Assembly: GCA_963800235.1 (NCBI GenBank)
Contig: CAWDAD010000001.1
Span: 868,001 to 932,000 of the forward strand
Reading direction: 5' to 3'
Origin: CAVVNP01 sp963800235
GTDB lineage: Bacteria > Actinomycetota > Acidimicrobiia > Acidimicrobiales > Iamiaceae
Length of the DNA: 64,000 bases
Part shown: positions 12,059-22,105 of the stretch, one piece after another
How positions within the stretch are numbered: position 1 is the stretch's first letter
Layout of the letters: the number at the start of each line of letters is the position of its first letter
Made by a program: the position numbers and the translations under genes
The notes under the pieces: generated by a model
Database searches by the model: none
Told to the model about the DNA's origin: nothing
Seen by the model: only the letters and a program-made list of their open reading frames with translations

Positions 12059-12303
12059 GTGCCTGCTGCGCTCGCTGCGCTCGCTGCGCTCGCTGCCCGG
12101 TCGGGGCCCCAACCCCGCCCTCCTCCCGAGCTCAGCGGATGAATTCCGCTGAGCCGGGCCGTGCCTGCTGCGCTCGCTGCGCTCGCTGCCCGGTCGGGGC
12201 CCCAACCCCGCCCTCCTCCCGAGCTCAGCGGATGAATTCCGCTGAGCCGGGCCGTGCCTGCTGCGCTCGCTGCGCTCGCTGCCCGGTCGGGGCCCCAACC
12301 CCG
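12059..12303 (+). repeat. Tandem array of a two-hairpin intergenic element (about 2.5 copies)
   Basis: The gap between two divergent genes (12037-12342, 306 bp) is filled by direct repeats starting at 12059, 12161 and 12254. The unit is 93 bp; the first copy is 102 bp because a 9-bp TGCGCTCGC subrepeat occurs once more. Each full unit has three parts. The first is the TGCGCTCGC subrepeats. The second is a GC hairpin with loop CCCCAA. The third, after CCCTCCTCCC, is a perfect 10-bp hairpin with arms GCTCAGCGGA and TCCGCTGAGC and loop TGAAT (12130-12154 and 12223-12247). The third copy stops after the first hairpin and only a degenerate remnant follows. No coding frame is supported here. Confidence 0.9.
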
Positions 12304-12330
12304 TCCTCAGCGCACGGATTCCGCTGCTGG

Positions 12331-12336
12331 CAAGCT
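12331..12336 (+). promoter_or_regulatory. Putative -10-like hexamer (CAAGCT) before quinone oxidoreductase
   Basis: CAAGCT deviates from TANNNT at the first base only and ends 6 nt before the ATG at 12343, the same spacing as other leaderless candidates here. Confidence 0.3.
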
Positions 12337-12342
12337 CCGGCC

Positions 12343-13320
12343 ATGCGTGCCGTGGTGTGCCACCAGTTCGCGCCGGTCGACGAGCTGGTCGTCGAGGAGC
12401 GGCCGGACCCCGAGCCGGGCCCCGGCAAGGTCGTGGTGGCGGTCCGGGCCGCCGGGGTCAACTACGTCGACGGCCTCTTCGTTCAGGGCAGGTACCAGAT
12501 CAAGCCGCCCCTGCCCTTCACGCCGGGCGGCGAGGTGGCCGGCGAGGTCGTGGCCCTGGGCGAGGGGGTCGGCGGGCTCGCGGTCGGCGACCGGGTCCTG
12601 GCGCTGGCGTGGCTCGGCGGGTACGCCACCCGCGTCGAGGTCCCGGCCGAGAGCGTGGTCGCGCTCCCCGAGGCGCTGTCGTTCGGCCAGGCGGCCGGCC
12701 TGGTGCAGAGCTACGGCACCGCGCTCTTCACCCTCACCCGACGGACCCGCGTCGCACCCGGCGAGTGGGTGCTCGTGCTCGGTGCCGGCGGGGGCGTCGG
12801 CCTGGCCACCATCGACGTGGCCGTCCACCACCTGGGCGCCCGGGTCGTCGCGGCGGCATCGACCGAGGAGAAGCTGGCCGCCGCCCGGGCCGCCGGCGCC
12901 GAGGCGACCATCGCCTACGAGGACGAGGACCTCAAGGTCCGGGCCCGGGAGCTCTCCGGCGGCGGCGTGGACGTGGTGGTCGACCCGGTGGGCGACCGCT
13001 TCGCCGAGCCGGCCCTGCGGGCGCTCGGCTGGATGGGCCGGTACGTGGTGATCGGCTTCGCCGGCGGCGACATCCCGCGGCTGCCGAGCAACCAGGTGCT
13101 GCTCAACAACCGCACCGTGGTCGGCGTCGACTGGGGCGCCTGGACGATCCGCGACCCCGACGGCAACCGGGCCCTGATCGCCGAGCTGCTCGACCTGGCC
13201 GCCGCCGGCACCATCTCCCCCGTCGAGCCCACCGCCTACCCCCTCGACGACGTCGCCCGCTGCCTCACCGACCTCGCCTCCCGCCGCCTCACCGGCAAGG
13301 CGGTGCTCGTACCGGGTTGA
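12343..13320 (+). CDS. Zinc-type NADPH:quinone oxidoreductase (MDR superfamily)
   Basis: A 325-residue medium-chain dehydrogenase/reductase without the structural or catalytic zinc cysteines, as in the quinone oxidoreductase branch. The N-terminal GroES-like fold contains VRAAGVNYVDGLFVQGRY and PFTPGGEVAGEVVALGEGV. The Rossmann cofactor motif is LGAGGGVGLATIDVA near residue 145. The C-terminal part has GRYVVIGFAGGDIPRLPSN and the NxxxxNRTVVGVDWGAW signature common in this subgroup. It probably reduces quinones or enoyl compounds with NADPH. It is transcribed away from the amidohydrolase, with the repeat array between them. Confidence 0.9.
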   Translation: MRAVVCHQFAPVDELVVEERPDPEPGPGKVVVAVRAAGVNYVDGLFVQGRYQIKPPLPFTPGGEVAGEVVALGEGVGGLAVGDRVLALAWLGGYATRVEVPAESVVALPEALSFGQAAGLVQSYGTALFTLTRRTRVAPGEWVLVLGAGGGVGLATIDVAVHHLGARVVAAASTEEKLAAARAAGAEATIAYEDEDLKVRARELSGGGVDVVVDPVGDRFAEPALRALGWMGRYVVIGFAGGDIPRLPSNQVLLNNRTVVGVDWGAWTIRDPDGNRALIAELLDLAAAGTISPVEPTAYPLDDVARCLTDLASRRLTGKAVLVPG

Positions 13321-13348
13321 CGGCGAGCACGACAGGGCCCGACGAGGT

Positions 13349-13392
13349 TCTCGGGACAACGGTCGCGTGGACACACGCTCCTTGTCCCGAGA
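13349..13392. terminator. Inverted repeat between quinone oxidoreductase and ettA
   Basis: Perfect 11-bp arms TCTCGGGACAA (13349-13359) and TTGTCCCGAGA (13382-13392) enclose an inner hairpin GCGTG/CACGC with loop GACA. It sits 29 bp past the upstream stop and 47 bp before the ettA ATG. No U-tract follows, so a terminator is plausible but a protein-binding or RNA control site for ettA is equally possible. Confidence 0.55.
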
Positions 13393-13426
13393 TCTGGAAG
13401 AAGCAGGGCGCAGCCTCCCGAGCTGG

Positions 13427-13432
13427 GACAAT
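13427..13432 (+). promoter_or_regulatory. Putative -10 box of ettA (GACAAT)
   Basis: GACAAT ends 6 nt before the ATG at 13439, matching the spacing seen at other leaderless starts. Confidence 0.35.
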
Positions 13433-13438
13433 CGGGCC

Positions 13439-15115
<1,677 letters not shown>

Positions 15116-17335
15116 TCAGGCGAACAGGCCGGGGCGGCCCGACCCCCGGTGCCCCGCATGGTCGACGGCCGCCCTCGGATCAGCCGGGTCGACCGCGGCG
15201 ACGACCTCGCCGCTGCGGCTCGCCTTGGCCCGGTAGAGGGCGGCGTCGGCCCGGACCAGCAGGCTCGACGGCTCCTCGCCCCGCTCGTTCACCGCCACCC
15301 CGACGCTCGCGCCGACCACGTCGGCGCCCCGGCGGATCGGGGGGTCGGCGATGACGTCACGGATGCGTCGGGCCGCGGTCAGCGCGCTCCGCACGTCGGA
15401 GACGGGGTCGAGGATCACCACGAACTCGTCACCACCGACGCGGACGGCGGTGTCGACGACCCGGATCGACGATCGGATCCGCCTCGCCACCTCGACGATC
15501 ACCTCGTCGCCCGCGGCATGGCCGTGGTGGTCGTTGATGGCCTTGAAGTCGTCCAGGTCGATGAAGCAGATGCCGACGTAGACCTCGTGGCGGTCCGACC
15601 GGGCCAGCGCCTGGTCGAGCTGCGGTCCGAGCACGCTGCGGTTCGGGAGGTCGGTGAGCGGGTCGTGGCCCGCCATGTGGGCGAGCTGCTGGGTCAGGAG
15701 CTCGCGGTCGGTCGTGTCGCGACAGGTGAGGACCACGCCGCCGACGTCGGGCTCGTGCAGCAGGTTCACCCCGACGCACTCGAGGTGCCGCCAGTCGCCG
15801 CCGTGGTGGCGCACCCGGAGGGTGAACGGCTCCGCGCCGCCGGTCCCGTCGACCAGCCGGTCGAACTCGGCCAGTGCGGCCAGGTGGTCCTCGGGGTGGA
15901 CGATGCCGAAGATCCCCTGCGGGTGACGGAACCCGTGCGGGTAGCCGAGCACCCGGGTGGTCGAGGGGCTGGCGTAGCGCACCTGGCCGTCGGCGCCGAC
16001 CACCACCACGATGTCGTTGGCGTTCTCGAACAGGTACTGGAACCTGGTCAGGTCGCTGATCATCGCCCGCTCGCGGGTGACGTCGGTGATGGTCACGAGC
16101 ACGCCGCCCCGGCCGTCCGCGTCGAGGGCGCAGGACATCCGGAACAGCACCCGTCGGCCGTCGGGTCGGATCCACCCGACGATCTCCTCCTCCACCGCCT
16201 CGCCGAGCAGCGCCCGCAGCAGGATCCGCCGGTCGTCGGGCAGGGGCTGCCAGTGCTCGTCGTGGGCCCGCCAGGCCTCCGAGACCCACATCTCGGCCAG
16301 GTCCGAACCGCGGGCCCCCAGCAACCGCTCGGCCGCCGGGTTGATGCGCAGGACGGAACCCTCGCTGTCGACCAGGATGACCCCCTGCTCCAGGGTGTCG
16401 AGGGACCGACGGGCCAGCTCCTCGCTGGCGGCCAGCGCCTGCTGGAGGTCGTGGCGGTCGGTGACGTCCATGAAGGCGGTCAGCACCCGCTGCTCGCCGT
16501 GCGGCCCCCAGATCGGCCGCGTGTTGACGTCGAGCCAGACGAGCGACCCGTCGGGCCGATGGATCCCCATGCGCACCGCATCGACCGGTTCGCCGGTCGC
16601 CAGGGTCAGGCGCGAGGGGAACTCCTCGGGCGGCCAGGCGCTGCCGTCGGGGCGGATGGCCCGCCAGGCCGGGTCCAGGTACAGGCGGCCCGCCGTCGCC
16701 GCGTCGTCGAAGCCGAGGAGGCGCTCCGAGGCCGGGTTCCAGTCGATGAACTCGCCCTCCGGGCCCTGGACCACCAGGCCCTCGGCCAGCGCGGAGAGGA
16801 TGGCCGACGTCTCCCGCTCCCGGAAGTCGAGGCCGGAGATGAGGCCCTCGTGGTGCTCCCGGGCCAGCTCCTCCTCGACCATGGAGGTGAGGTCGTCGAG
16901 GGCCAGGACCTGCTCGGGGGTGAGCCACCGGGGCTCGGTCCCGACCGCGCACAGCGCGCCGACCTCGTAGCCGTCGGGGCTGCTCAACGCCCGGGTGGCG
17001 ACGAAGCGGACCCCCGCCGAGCCGGTCACGTAGGGGTGGTCGTGCAGCCGCGGGTCGAGACGGGCGTCGGGGACGATGGTCGAGCACCCCACCTCGGCGA
17101 CCAGCACCGGGGCGAGGGCCGCGACGTCGTCGCCCGGCTCGGGCGGCTCCACCGACCCGGCCACCGGGTTCCCGTGGTCCGTGACCGAGACGAGGGCCAG
17201 GGGCGCGCCGAGGACGGCCTCGCTCAGCCGGACGATCCGCTCGAAGCGCGCCTCGGGCCGGGCGTCCAGCAGCCCCAGGTTCTTCAGCTCGTCCAGACGC
17301 CCGGTCTCGGACGTGAACGGTCGTGGCACCCGCAC
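15116..17335 (-). CDS. GAF and multi-PAS sensor diguanylate cyclase (GGDEF)
   Basis: A 739-residue cytoplasmic signalling protein predicted to make cyclic di-GMP. An N-terminal GAF domain occupies about residues 10-165. Three PAS domains follow at about 175-300, 300-430 and 430-555, recognisable by INPAAERLLG, MSDVTxR-like ends and WLDVNTRPIWGPHGEQ. The C-terminal cyclase begins at HDPLTDLPNRS and carries an intact GGDEF near residues 634-638. The inhibitory I-site RVVD sits exactly five residues before it, so product feedback is expected. No EAL domain and no membrane segments are seen. Its stop touches the ettA stop. Confidence 0.93.
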   Translation of the reverse strand: MRVPRPFTSETGRLDELKNLGLLDARPEARFERIVRLSEAVLGAPLALVSVTDHGNPVAGSVEPPEPGDDVAALAPVLVAEVGCSTIVPDARLDPRLHDHPYVTGSAGVRFVATRALSSPDGYEVGALCAVGTEPRWLTPEQVLALDDLTSMVEEELAREHHEGLISGLDFRERETSAILSALAEGLVVQGPEGEFIDWNPASERLLGFDDAATAGRLYLDPAWRAIRPDGSAWPPEEFPSRLTLATGEPVDAVRMGIHRPDGSLVWLDVNTRPIWGPHGEQRVLTAFMDVTDRHDLQQALAASEELARRSLDTLEQGVILVDSEGSVLRINPAAERLLGARGSDLAEMWVSEAWRAHDEHWQPLPDDRRILLRALLGEAVEEEIVGWIRPDGRRVLFRMSCALDADGRGGVLVTITDVTRERAMISDLTRFQYLFENANDIVVVVGADGQVRYASPSTTRVLGYPHGFRHPQGIFGIVHPEDHLAALAEFDRLVDGTGGAEPFTLRVRHHGGDWRHLECVGVNLLHEPDVGGVVLTCRDTTDRELLTQQLAHMAGHDPLTDLPNRSVLGPQLDQALARSDRHEVYVGICFIDLDDFKAINDHHGHAAGDEVIVEVARRIRSSIRVVDTAVRVGGDEFVVILDPVSDVRSALTAARRIRDVIADPPIRRGADVVGASVGVAVNERGEEPSSLLVRADAALYRAKASRSGEVVAAVDPADPRAAVDHAGHRGSGRPGLFA

Positions 17336-17392
17336 GACGCTCCCATCGGCCGAACGGGCGCCGATGTGAAGCGCGCCACGGCCGGCGGGCGA

Positions 17393-18409
17393 CTACAGCC
17401 AGTCGCGCCGCTTGAACGACCGGTACAGCGCGCCCGACAGCCCGACGATGAGCACCACCGACGCCACGAACCCCCAGCGCCGGTTGAACCCCGGGTACGG
17501 CACGTTCATGCCGTAGTACCCGGTGATCAGCGTCGGCACGGCGATGATGGCCGCCCAGCTCGTCACCTTCTTCATCACCTGGTTCTGGCGGTAGTCGCGC
17601 AGGCTGAGGTTGGTCTCGACGATGCTCGCCACCAGGTCGCGCAGCGCGTCGGTCGACTCCGCCACCCGCAGGCTGTGGTCGTAGACGTCCTGGAAGTACG
17701 GGTAGAGCCGGTCGGACACGGCGGTGTGCTCCCGACGCATCAGCGAGCTGACCACCTCCCGGGTCGGCACGGCCAGCCGGTGGAAGCGCACCAGCGCCCG
17801 GCGCATCTCGAACCAGTGGCGCTGGTCGGCGGGCTCGAGGGGATGCTCCGAGAAGATGCCGTCGCTGATCTCGTCGAGGAAGTCGTCGAGGGTCTGGACG
17901 GCGTCGAAGTAGCCGTCCACCACCACGTCGAGCAGGCCGTAGAGCAGGAAGCTCACGCCTTCGGTGGCCAGGTCGGGCGACCGGTCCCAGCGCTCGACCA
18001 CCGGCTGCATGGTGAACCCGTCGTCCTGGCGGACGGTGACCAGCCAGTGGTCCCCGACGAAGGCATCGATCTCCGAGACGCGCATGTCGCCGGAGTCGGC
18101 GTCGATCCGCACCGCGTGGCTGGAGAGGAACAGGTGGCTGGCGTAGCGGTCGACCTTGGGGCGCTGGTGGGGGCCGAGGGCGTCCTCGACGGCCAGCTCG
18201 TGCAGCCCCAGCTCCTCGGCGACCGCGTCGAGGTCCTGCTTGGACGGCTTGCAGAAGTCGAGCCACACCACCGTGCCGTCCTTGGCCAGGTGGTCGGAGA
18301 CGTCGGCCAGCGGCACGTCCTCGGCCTCGACGGCGCCGTCGCGGTAGATGCGGTTGCGGACCGCCCGCCCCGCTCCGCGCGGTGCGCCGGTGTCGCCCGC
18401 GCCGGTCAC
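17393..18409 (-). CDS. corA: CorA-family magnesium/cobalt transport protein
   Basis: An inner-membrane divalent cation channel subunit of 338 residues. The long acidic cytoplasmic domain contains LGLHELAVEDALGPHQRPKVDRY, typical of CorA. Two C-terminal membrane helices follow, with the pore signature YYGMNVPYPG near residue 299 between them, and a basic cytoplasmic tail RRDWL. The only good start is GTG at 18409, which overlaps the TGA of the EphD-like gene (GTGA). The first 20 residues are poorly conserved, so the exact start is moderately certain. Confidence 0.9.
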   Translation of the reverse strand: MTGAGDTGAPRGAGRAVRNRIYRDGAVEAEDVPLADVSDHLAKDGTVVWLDFCKPSKQDLDAVAEELGLHELAVEDALGPHQRPKVDRYASHLFLSSHAVRIDADSGDMRVSEIDAFVGDHWLVTVRQDDGFTMQPVVERWDRSPDLATEGVSFLLYGLLDVVVDGYFDAVQTLDDFLDEISDGIFSEHPLEPADQRHWFEMRRALVRFHRLAVPTREVVSSLMRREHTAVSDRLYPYFQDVYDHSLRVAESTDALRDLVASIVETNLSLRDYRQNQVMKKVTSWAAIIAVPTLITGYYGMNVPYPGFNRRWGFVASVVLIVGLSGALYRSFKRRDWL

Positions 18410-20178
18410 CGGGCGGCCAGGTCGAGCTTGGCGGCGGCGCGGAGCAGCCGGGGCGACAGCCGGGACAGCGCCCGGATCAGGTGGGCCTCCACCCCGACCA
18501 GCACCACCGGCTTGCGATCGTCGACCGCCCGCAGGACGGCGTCGGCGACCTTGTCGGGGGACAGGTCGCGCCGGCGGTAGAGCTCGTCGGTCGCCCGCCG
18601 GCGCCGGTCCTGCTCGGCCTCGTCGGTCCCGATGAATCGGGTCGAGAGGGCGATGTCGGTGTGGACGAAGCCGGGGCAGATGGCGGAGACGTTGATGCCG
18701 GCCGGCTCCAGCTCGAGCCGCAGGCTCTCGGTGAACTGGAGCACCGCCGCCTTGGTGGTGCCGTAGGCGGGGAAGGTGACCGACGGCGTGAAGCTGGCGG
18801 CCGAGGCCAGGTTGACGATGTGGCCACCCTCGCCGTGCTCGACCATCTGGCGACCGAAGAGGCGGGAGCCGCGGATCACGCCCCACAGGTTGACCCCGAC
18901 GATCCGCTTCCACTCGGCATCGGTCGCGTCGAGGACCGACCCGACCTGGGCGATGCCGGCGTTGTTCACGACCAGCCACGGCACGCCGTGCTCGGCCCGG
19001 ACCCGCTCGGCGAAGGCCGCCAGGGCCTTGCGGTCGCTGACGTCGACCTCGTGGGTCGTGGCCGCCACCCCGGCCCTCCGGCACCGCTCGGCGGTCGCCT
19101 CGGCACCGGCGGCGTCGATGTCGGCGATGACGACCTCGGCACCCCGGCCGGCCGCGGCCAGGGCGATCTCGCGCCCGATGCCCGCTCCCCCACCGGTGAT
19201 CACCGCCACCCGACCGGTCCAGGGGCGCTGCGGCGTGGCCGCCCGCTCGCGCGCCAACGCCTCGGGCACCGGGCCGCCGTCGACCATGGCGGCGAACTCG
19301 GCGATCCACCGGGCGGCCGCGTCGGGCCGGCCGCGGACGACCCAGTGCCCGGCGGGGACGGAGCGACGCCAGAGGTCCGGCGCCAGCTCCTCGATCCCGT
19401 CGAGCAGCACCGGGGTCACGAACCGGTCCTGGGTCGGCACCACCAGCTGCACCGGCACGGTCGCCCGGTCCGCGTGCGGGCGGAGCGTCCGGTCGCGCAC
19501 GTTGGCCCGGTACAGCTCGACGCCGTGGGCGCCGTCCTCGCCCAGGGTCGGGGCCGGCCAGCGGTCGTCGGTCTCTGCCCCCTCGGTCTGCTCGAGCACC
19601 TGCGACATCCGCGCCGGCAGCTGCCCCCGCCAGAACGCCTCGGGCAGGCGCGGCAGGTGGAAGGCGTACACGTACCAGGAGCGTCGTCCCTGGTGGGCCA
19701 GCTCCCGCAACGCCCGGACCGACAGACGCCGGCGGCGCTGCAGCCAGCGACCGACGTGGTCGAGCGACGGGCCCGAGATCGACGTGTAGCTCGCCAGCCG
19801 CCCGTCGAGGCTCCGGTCGGTCGCCGCCGCCCACCCCTGGATCGACCCCCAGTCGTGGCCGACCAGGTGGACCGGCCGGTCGGGGCTGGTGGCGTCGACC
19901 ACCGCCCGGACGTCGGCGACCAGGTGGTCGAGCCGGTAGCCCTCCCGGTCGGCCGGCACCCCCGAGCCCCCGGCGCCGCGGACGTCGTAGGTCACCACGT
20001 GGTGGTCGGCCGCCAGCCGCTCGGCGACCGGGTCCCACACCGCCGAGGTGTCCGGGTAGCCGTGGATCAGCACGATCGTGGCGGCCGCCGGGTCGCCACG
20101 CTCGGTCACGTGCAGGTCGACCCCGTCGCCCCGGACGGTCCTCGTCCTGGTGTCGCCTGGTGCTGCGGTCTCGGTCAT
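18406..20178 (-). CDS. EphD-like alpha/beta hydrolase - short-chain dehydrogenase fusion
   Basis: A 590-residue two-domain enzyme. Residues 1-290 form an epoxide-hydrolase-type alpha/beta hydrolase: oxyanion motif HGYPDTS near 39-45, nucleophile Asp109 in GHDWGS, acid region in QDRFVTPVLL and histidine in PAGHWVV. Residues about 315-590 form an SDR with ITGGGAGIGRE near 325, NNAGIAQVG, and the catalytic Y-G-T-T-K near 471. The arrangement and length match mycobacterial EphD (about 590 residues), linked there to oxygenated mycolic acids. Nothing else here suggests mycolates, so the substrate may be another epoxide or ketone. It lies just downstream of cysC and overlaps corA by 4 nt. Confidence 0.9.
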   Translation of the reverse strand: MTETAAPGDTRTRTVRGDGVDLHVTERGDPAAATIVLIHGYPDTSAVWDPVAERLAADHHVVTYDVRGAGGSGVPADREGYRLDHLVADVRAVVDATSPDRPVHLVGHDWGSIQGWAAATDRSLDGRLASYTSISGPSLDHVGRWLQRRRRLSVRALRELAHQGRRSWYVYAFHLPRLPEAFWRGQLPARMSQVLEQTEGAETDDRWPAPTLGEDGAHGVELYRANVRDRTLRPHADRATVPVQLVVPTQDRFVTPVLLDGIEELAPDLWRRSVPAGHWVVRGRPDAAARWIAEFAAMVDGGPVPEALARERAATPQRPWTGRVAVITGGGAGIGREIALAAAGRGAEVVIADIDAAGAEATAERCRRAGVAATTHEVDVSDRKALAAFAERVRAEHGVPWLVVNNAGIAQVGSVLDATDAEWKRIVGVNLWGVIRGSRLFGRQMVEHGEGGHIVNLASAASFTPSVTFPAYGTTKAAVLQFTESLRLELEPAGINVSAICPGFVHTDIALSTRFIGTDEAEQDRRRRATDELYRRRDLSPDKVADAVLRAVDDRKPVVLVGVEAHLIRALSRLSPRLLRAAAKLDLAAR

Positions 20179-20230
20179 CGCTGCGCCTCTCGCCCCGATC
20201 GGCTGGTCGGCGGCGTGAGGCTAGGTGACC

Positions 20231-20800
20231 TCAGAGCAGGGCGAGCACCCTGCGGGCCTGGGCGTCGGGATCGCCGTCGGCGGGGGTCAGCACCAGCTCG
20301 GCGGCCGTCGGGGGCTCGTAGGGGTCGTCGATGCCGGTGAAGCCGGTGATCTCACCGGCCCGGGCCTTGGCGTAGAGGCCCTTCGGGTCGCGCTGCTCGC
20401 AGACCTCGATGGGGGTGTCGACGAAGACCTCGACGAAGGGCACCTCCGCCGCTGCGTGGGCCGAGCGGGCGGCGTCGCGCCCGTGGCGGAACGGCGAGAT
20501 CAGCGGCACCACCGCCACCACGCCGGCGTCGGCCAGGAGCAGGGCCACCTGCCCCGCCCGCCGCACGTTCTCGGTGCGGTCGGCGGCGCTGAAGCCGAGG
20601 TCGGCGTTCAGCCCGTGGCGGAGGTTGTCGCCGTCGAGGCGGTAGGCGGGCCGGCCGGCGGCCACCAGCATGGACTCGAGCGCCACCGCCACGGTGGACT
20701 TGCCCGACCCGGACAGCCCGGTGAGCCAGACCGTGGCCCCCCGGTGGGGGCGGTCGTCACGGCCGACGGCGCCGCCGTGCCAGGTGACGTTCGAGCTCAC
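20231..20800 (-). CDS. cysC: Adenylyl-sulfate kinase (APS kinase)
   Basis: Phosphorylates adenosine 5'-phosphosulfate to PAPS, the last sulfate-activation step. The protein has 189 residues with the P-loop GLSGSGKST at 28-36. Family motifs LDGDNLRHGLN, GFSAADRTENVRR, FVDTPIEVCEQRDPKGLY and FTGIDDPYEPP are all present. The start is GTG at 20800. It follows cysN by 25 bp in the leftward cysD-cysN-cysC cluster. Here CysC is a separate protein, not fused to CysN as in many actinobacteria. Confidence 0.95.
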   Translation of the reverse strand: MSSNVTWHGGAVGRDDRPHRGATVWLTGLSGSGKSTVAVALESMLVAAGRPAYRLDGDNLRHGLNADLGFSAADRTENVRRAGQVALLLADAGVVAVVPLISPFRHGRDAARSAHAAAEVPFVEVFVDTPIEVCEQRDPKGLYAKARAGEITGFTGIDDPYEPPTAAELVLTPADGDPDAQARRVLALL

Positions 20801-20825
20801 GATCGGTCTCGGCCCGCCGCCGCGC

Positions 20826-22077
20826 TCACAGGATCATGCCGGCACCGACGGTGCGGTTGGTGCTCTCGTCGATGAGGATGAACGAGCCGGTGGTGCGGTT
20901 CCGGCGGTAGTCGTCGAAGAAGAGCGGCTGGGTCGTCCGCAGCGTCACCCGGCCGATCTCGTTCAACGAGAGGCTGTCGGCGTCCTCGTCGCGGTGGAGG
21001 GTGTTGACGTCGAGGCGGTACTGCAGGTCCTTGACCAGCGCCCGGGCCGACCGCGTGGTGTGCTTGATGGCCAGCTTCGAGCGGGGCACCAGCGACTTGG
21101 TCTCGTCCATCCAGCACACCATGGCCTCGATGTCCTGGCCGACGTGGGGCTGGTTGTGCGGGCGGCAGATCATGTCGCCGCGGGAGACGTCGATGTCGTC
21201 GGTCAGCCGGATGGCCACCGACATGGGGGCGAAGGCCTCCGAGACCTGGCCGTCGAAGGTGTCGATCGAGGCGATGGTGGTGCCGAAGCCCGACGGCAGG
21301 ACGACCACCTCGTCGCCCGGCTTGAACACGCCCCCGGCCACCTCGCCCGGCGTAGCCCCGGTAGTCGTGGAAGGTGTCGCGGTGGGGGCGCAGCACGTAC
21401 TGGACCGGGAACCGGGCGTCGATGAGGTTGCGGTCCGACGCGATGTGGACCTCCTCGAGGTGGTGCAGCAGCGAGCTGCCCTCGTACCAGCCCATGTTCG
21501 AGCTGCGATCGACCACGTTGTCGCCCTTCAGCGCCGAGACCGGGATGAAGGCCAGGTCGTTGACGTCGAGCTTGGTGGCGAAGGCCCGGAACTCGTCCTT
21601 GATCTCGTCGAAGCGCTGCCGGTCCCAGTCGACCAGGTCCATCTTGTTGACGCAGACGACCAGGTGGGGGATGCGCAGCAGCGAGGCCAGGAAGGCGTGG
21701 CGTCGGGTCTGCTCGACGATGCCGTTGCGGGCGTCGATCAGGATCAGGGCCAGGTCGGCGGTCGAGGCGCCGGTGACCATGTTGCGGGTGTACTGGATGT
21801 GCCCCGGGGTGTCGGCGATGATGAACTTCCGGCGGGGCGTGGCGAAGTAGCGGTAGGCGACGTCGATGGTGATGCCCTGCTCGCGCTCGGCCCGCAGGCC
21901 GTCGGTGAGCAGCGCCAGGTTGGTGTACTCGGCGCCCATCCGGGTCGAGGTGCGCTCGACCGCCTCCAGCTGGTCCTCGAAGATCGACTTCGAGTCGTAG
22001 AGCAGCCGTCCGATCAGCGTGGACTTGCCGTCGTCGACCGACCCGGCGGTGGCGAAGCGCAGCAGCTCAGAGCCCAT
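20826..22077 (-). pseudogene. cysN: Sulfate adenylyltransferase large subunit CysN, with one frameshift (probable assembly indel)
   Basis: The GTPase subunit of ATP sulfurylase. The N-terminal part from ATG 22077 has the G1 motif GSVDDGKST (12-20), DTPGH and NKMD. After HDYRGYAG the frame breaks, and the elongation-factor-like C-terminal part resumes in another frame at EVAGGVFKPGDEVVVLPSGF and runs to 20826. On the plus strand a CCC run at 21346-21348 has one C too many; dropping it joins the two halves as RGYAGEVAGG, exactly as in intact CysN proteins. The corrected length is 416 residues. It lies between cysD (28-bp gap) and cysC. Inactivation would block sulfate assimilation while the rest of the pathway looks intact. 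Confidence 0.88.
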
Positions 22078-22105
22078 CGGTGTTCCCCCTCCCACGGTGC
22101 GGCCA

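Noticed and set aside
12059..12303. CRISPR array
   Set aside because: Repeats are contiguous with no unique spacers, only 2.5 units, and no cas genes are nearby.
15149..18580. A 1143-codon plus-strand frame
   Set aside because: It is antisense to the diguanylate cyclase and CorA genes. The translation lacks any domain and is a by-product of high GC.
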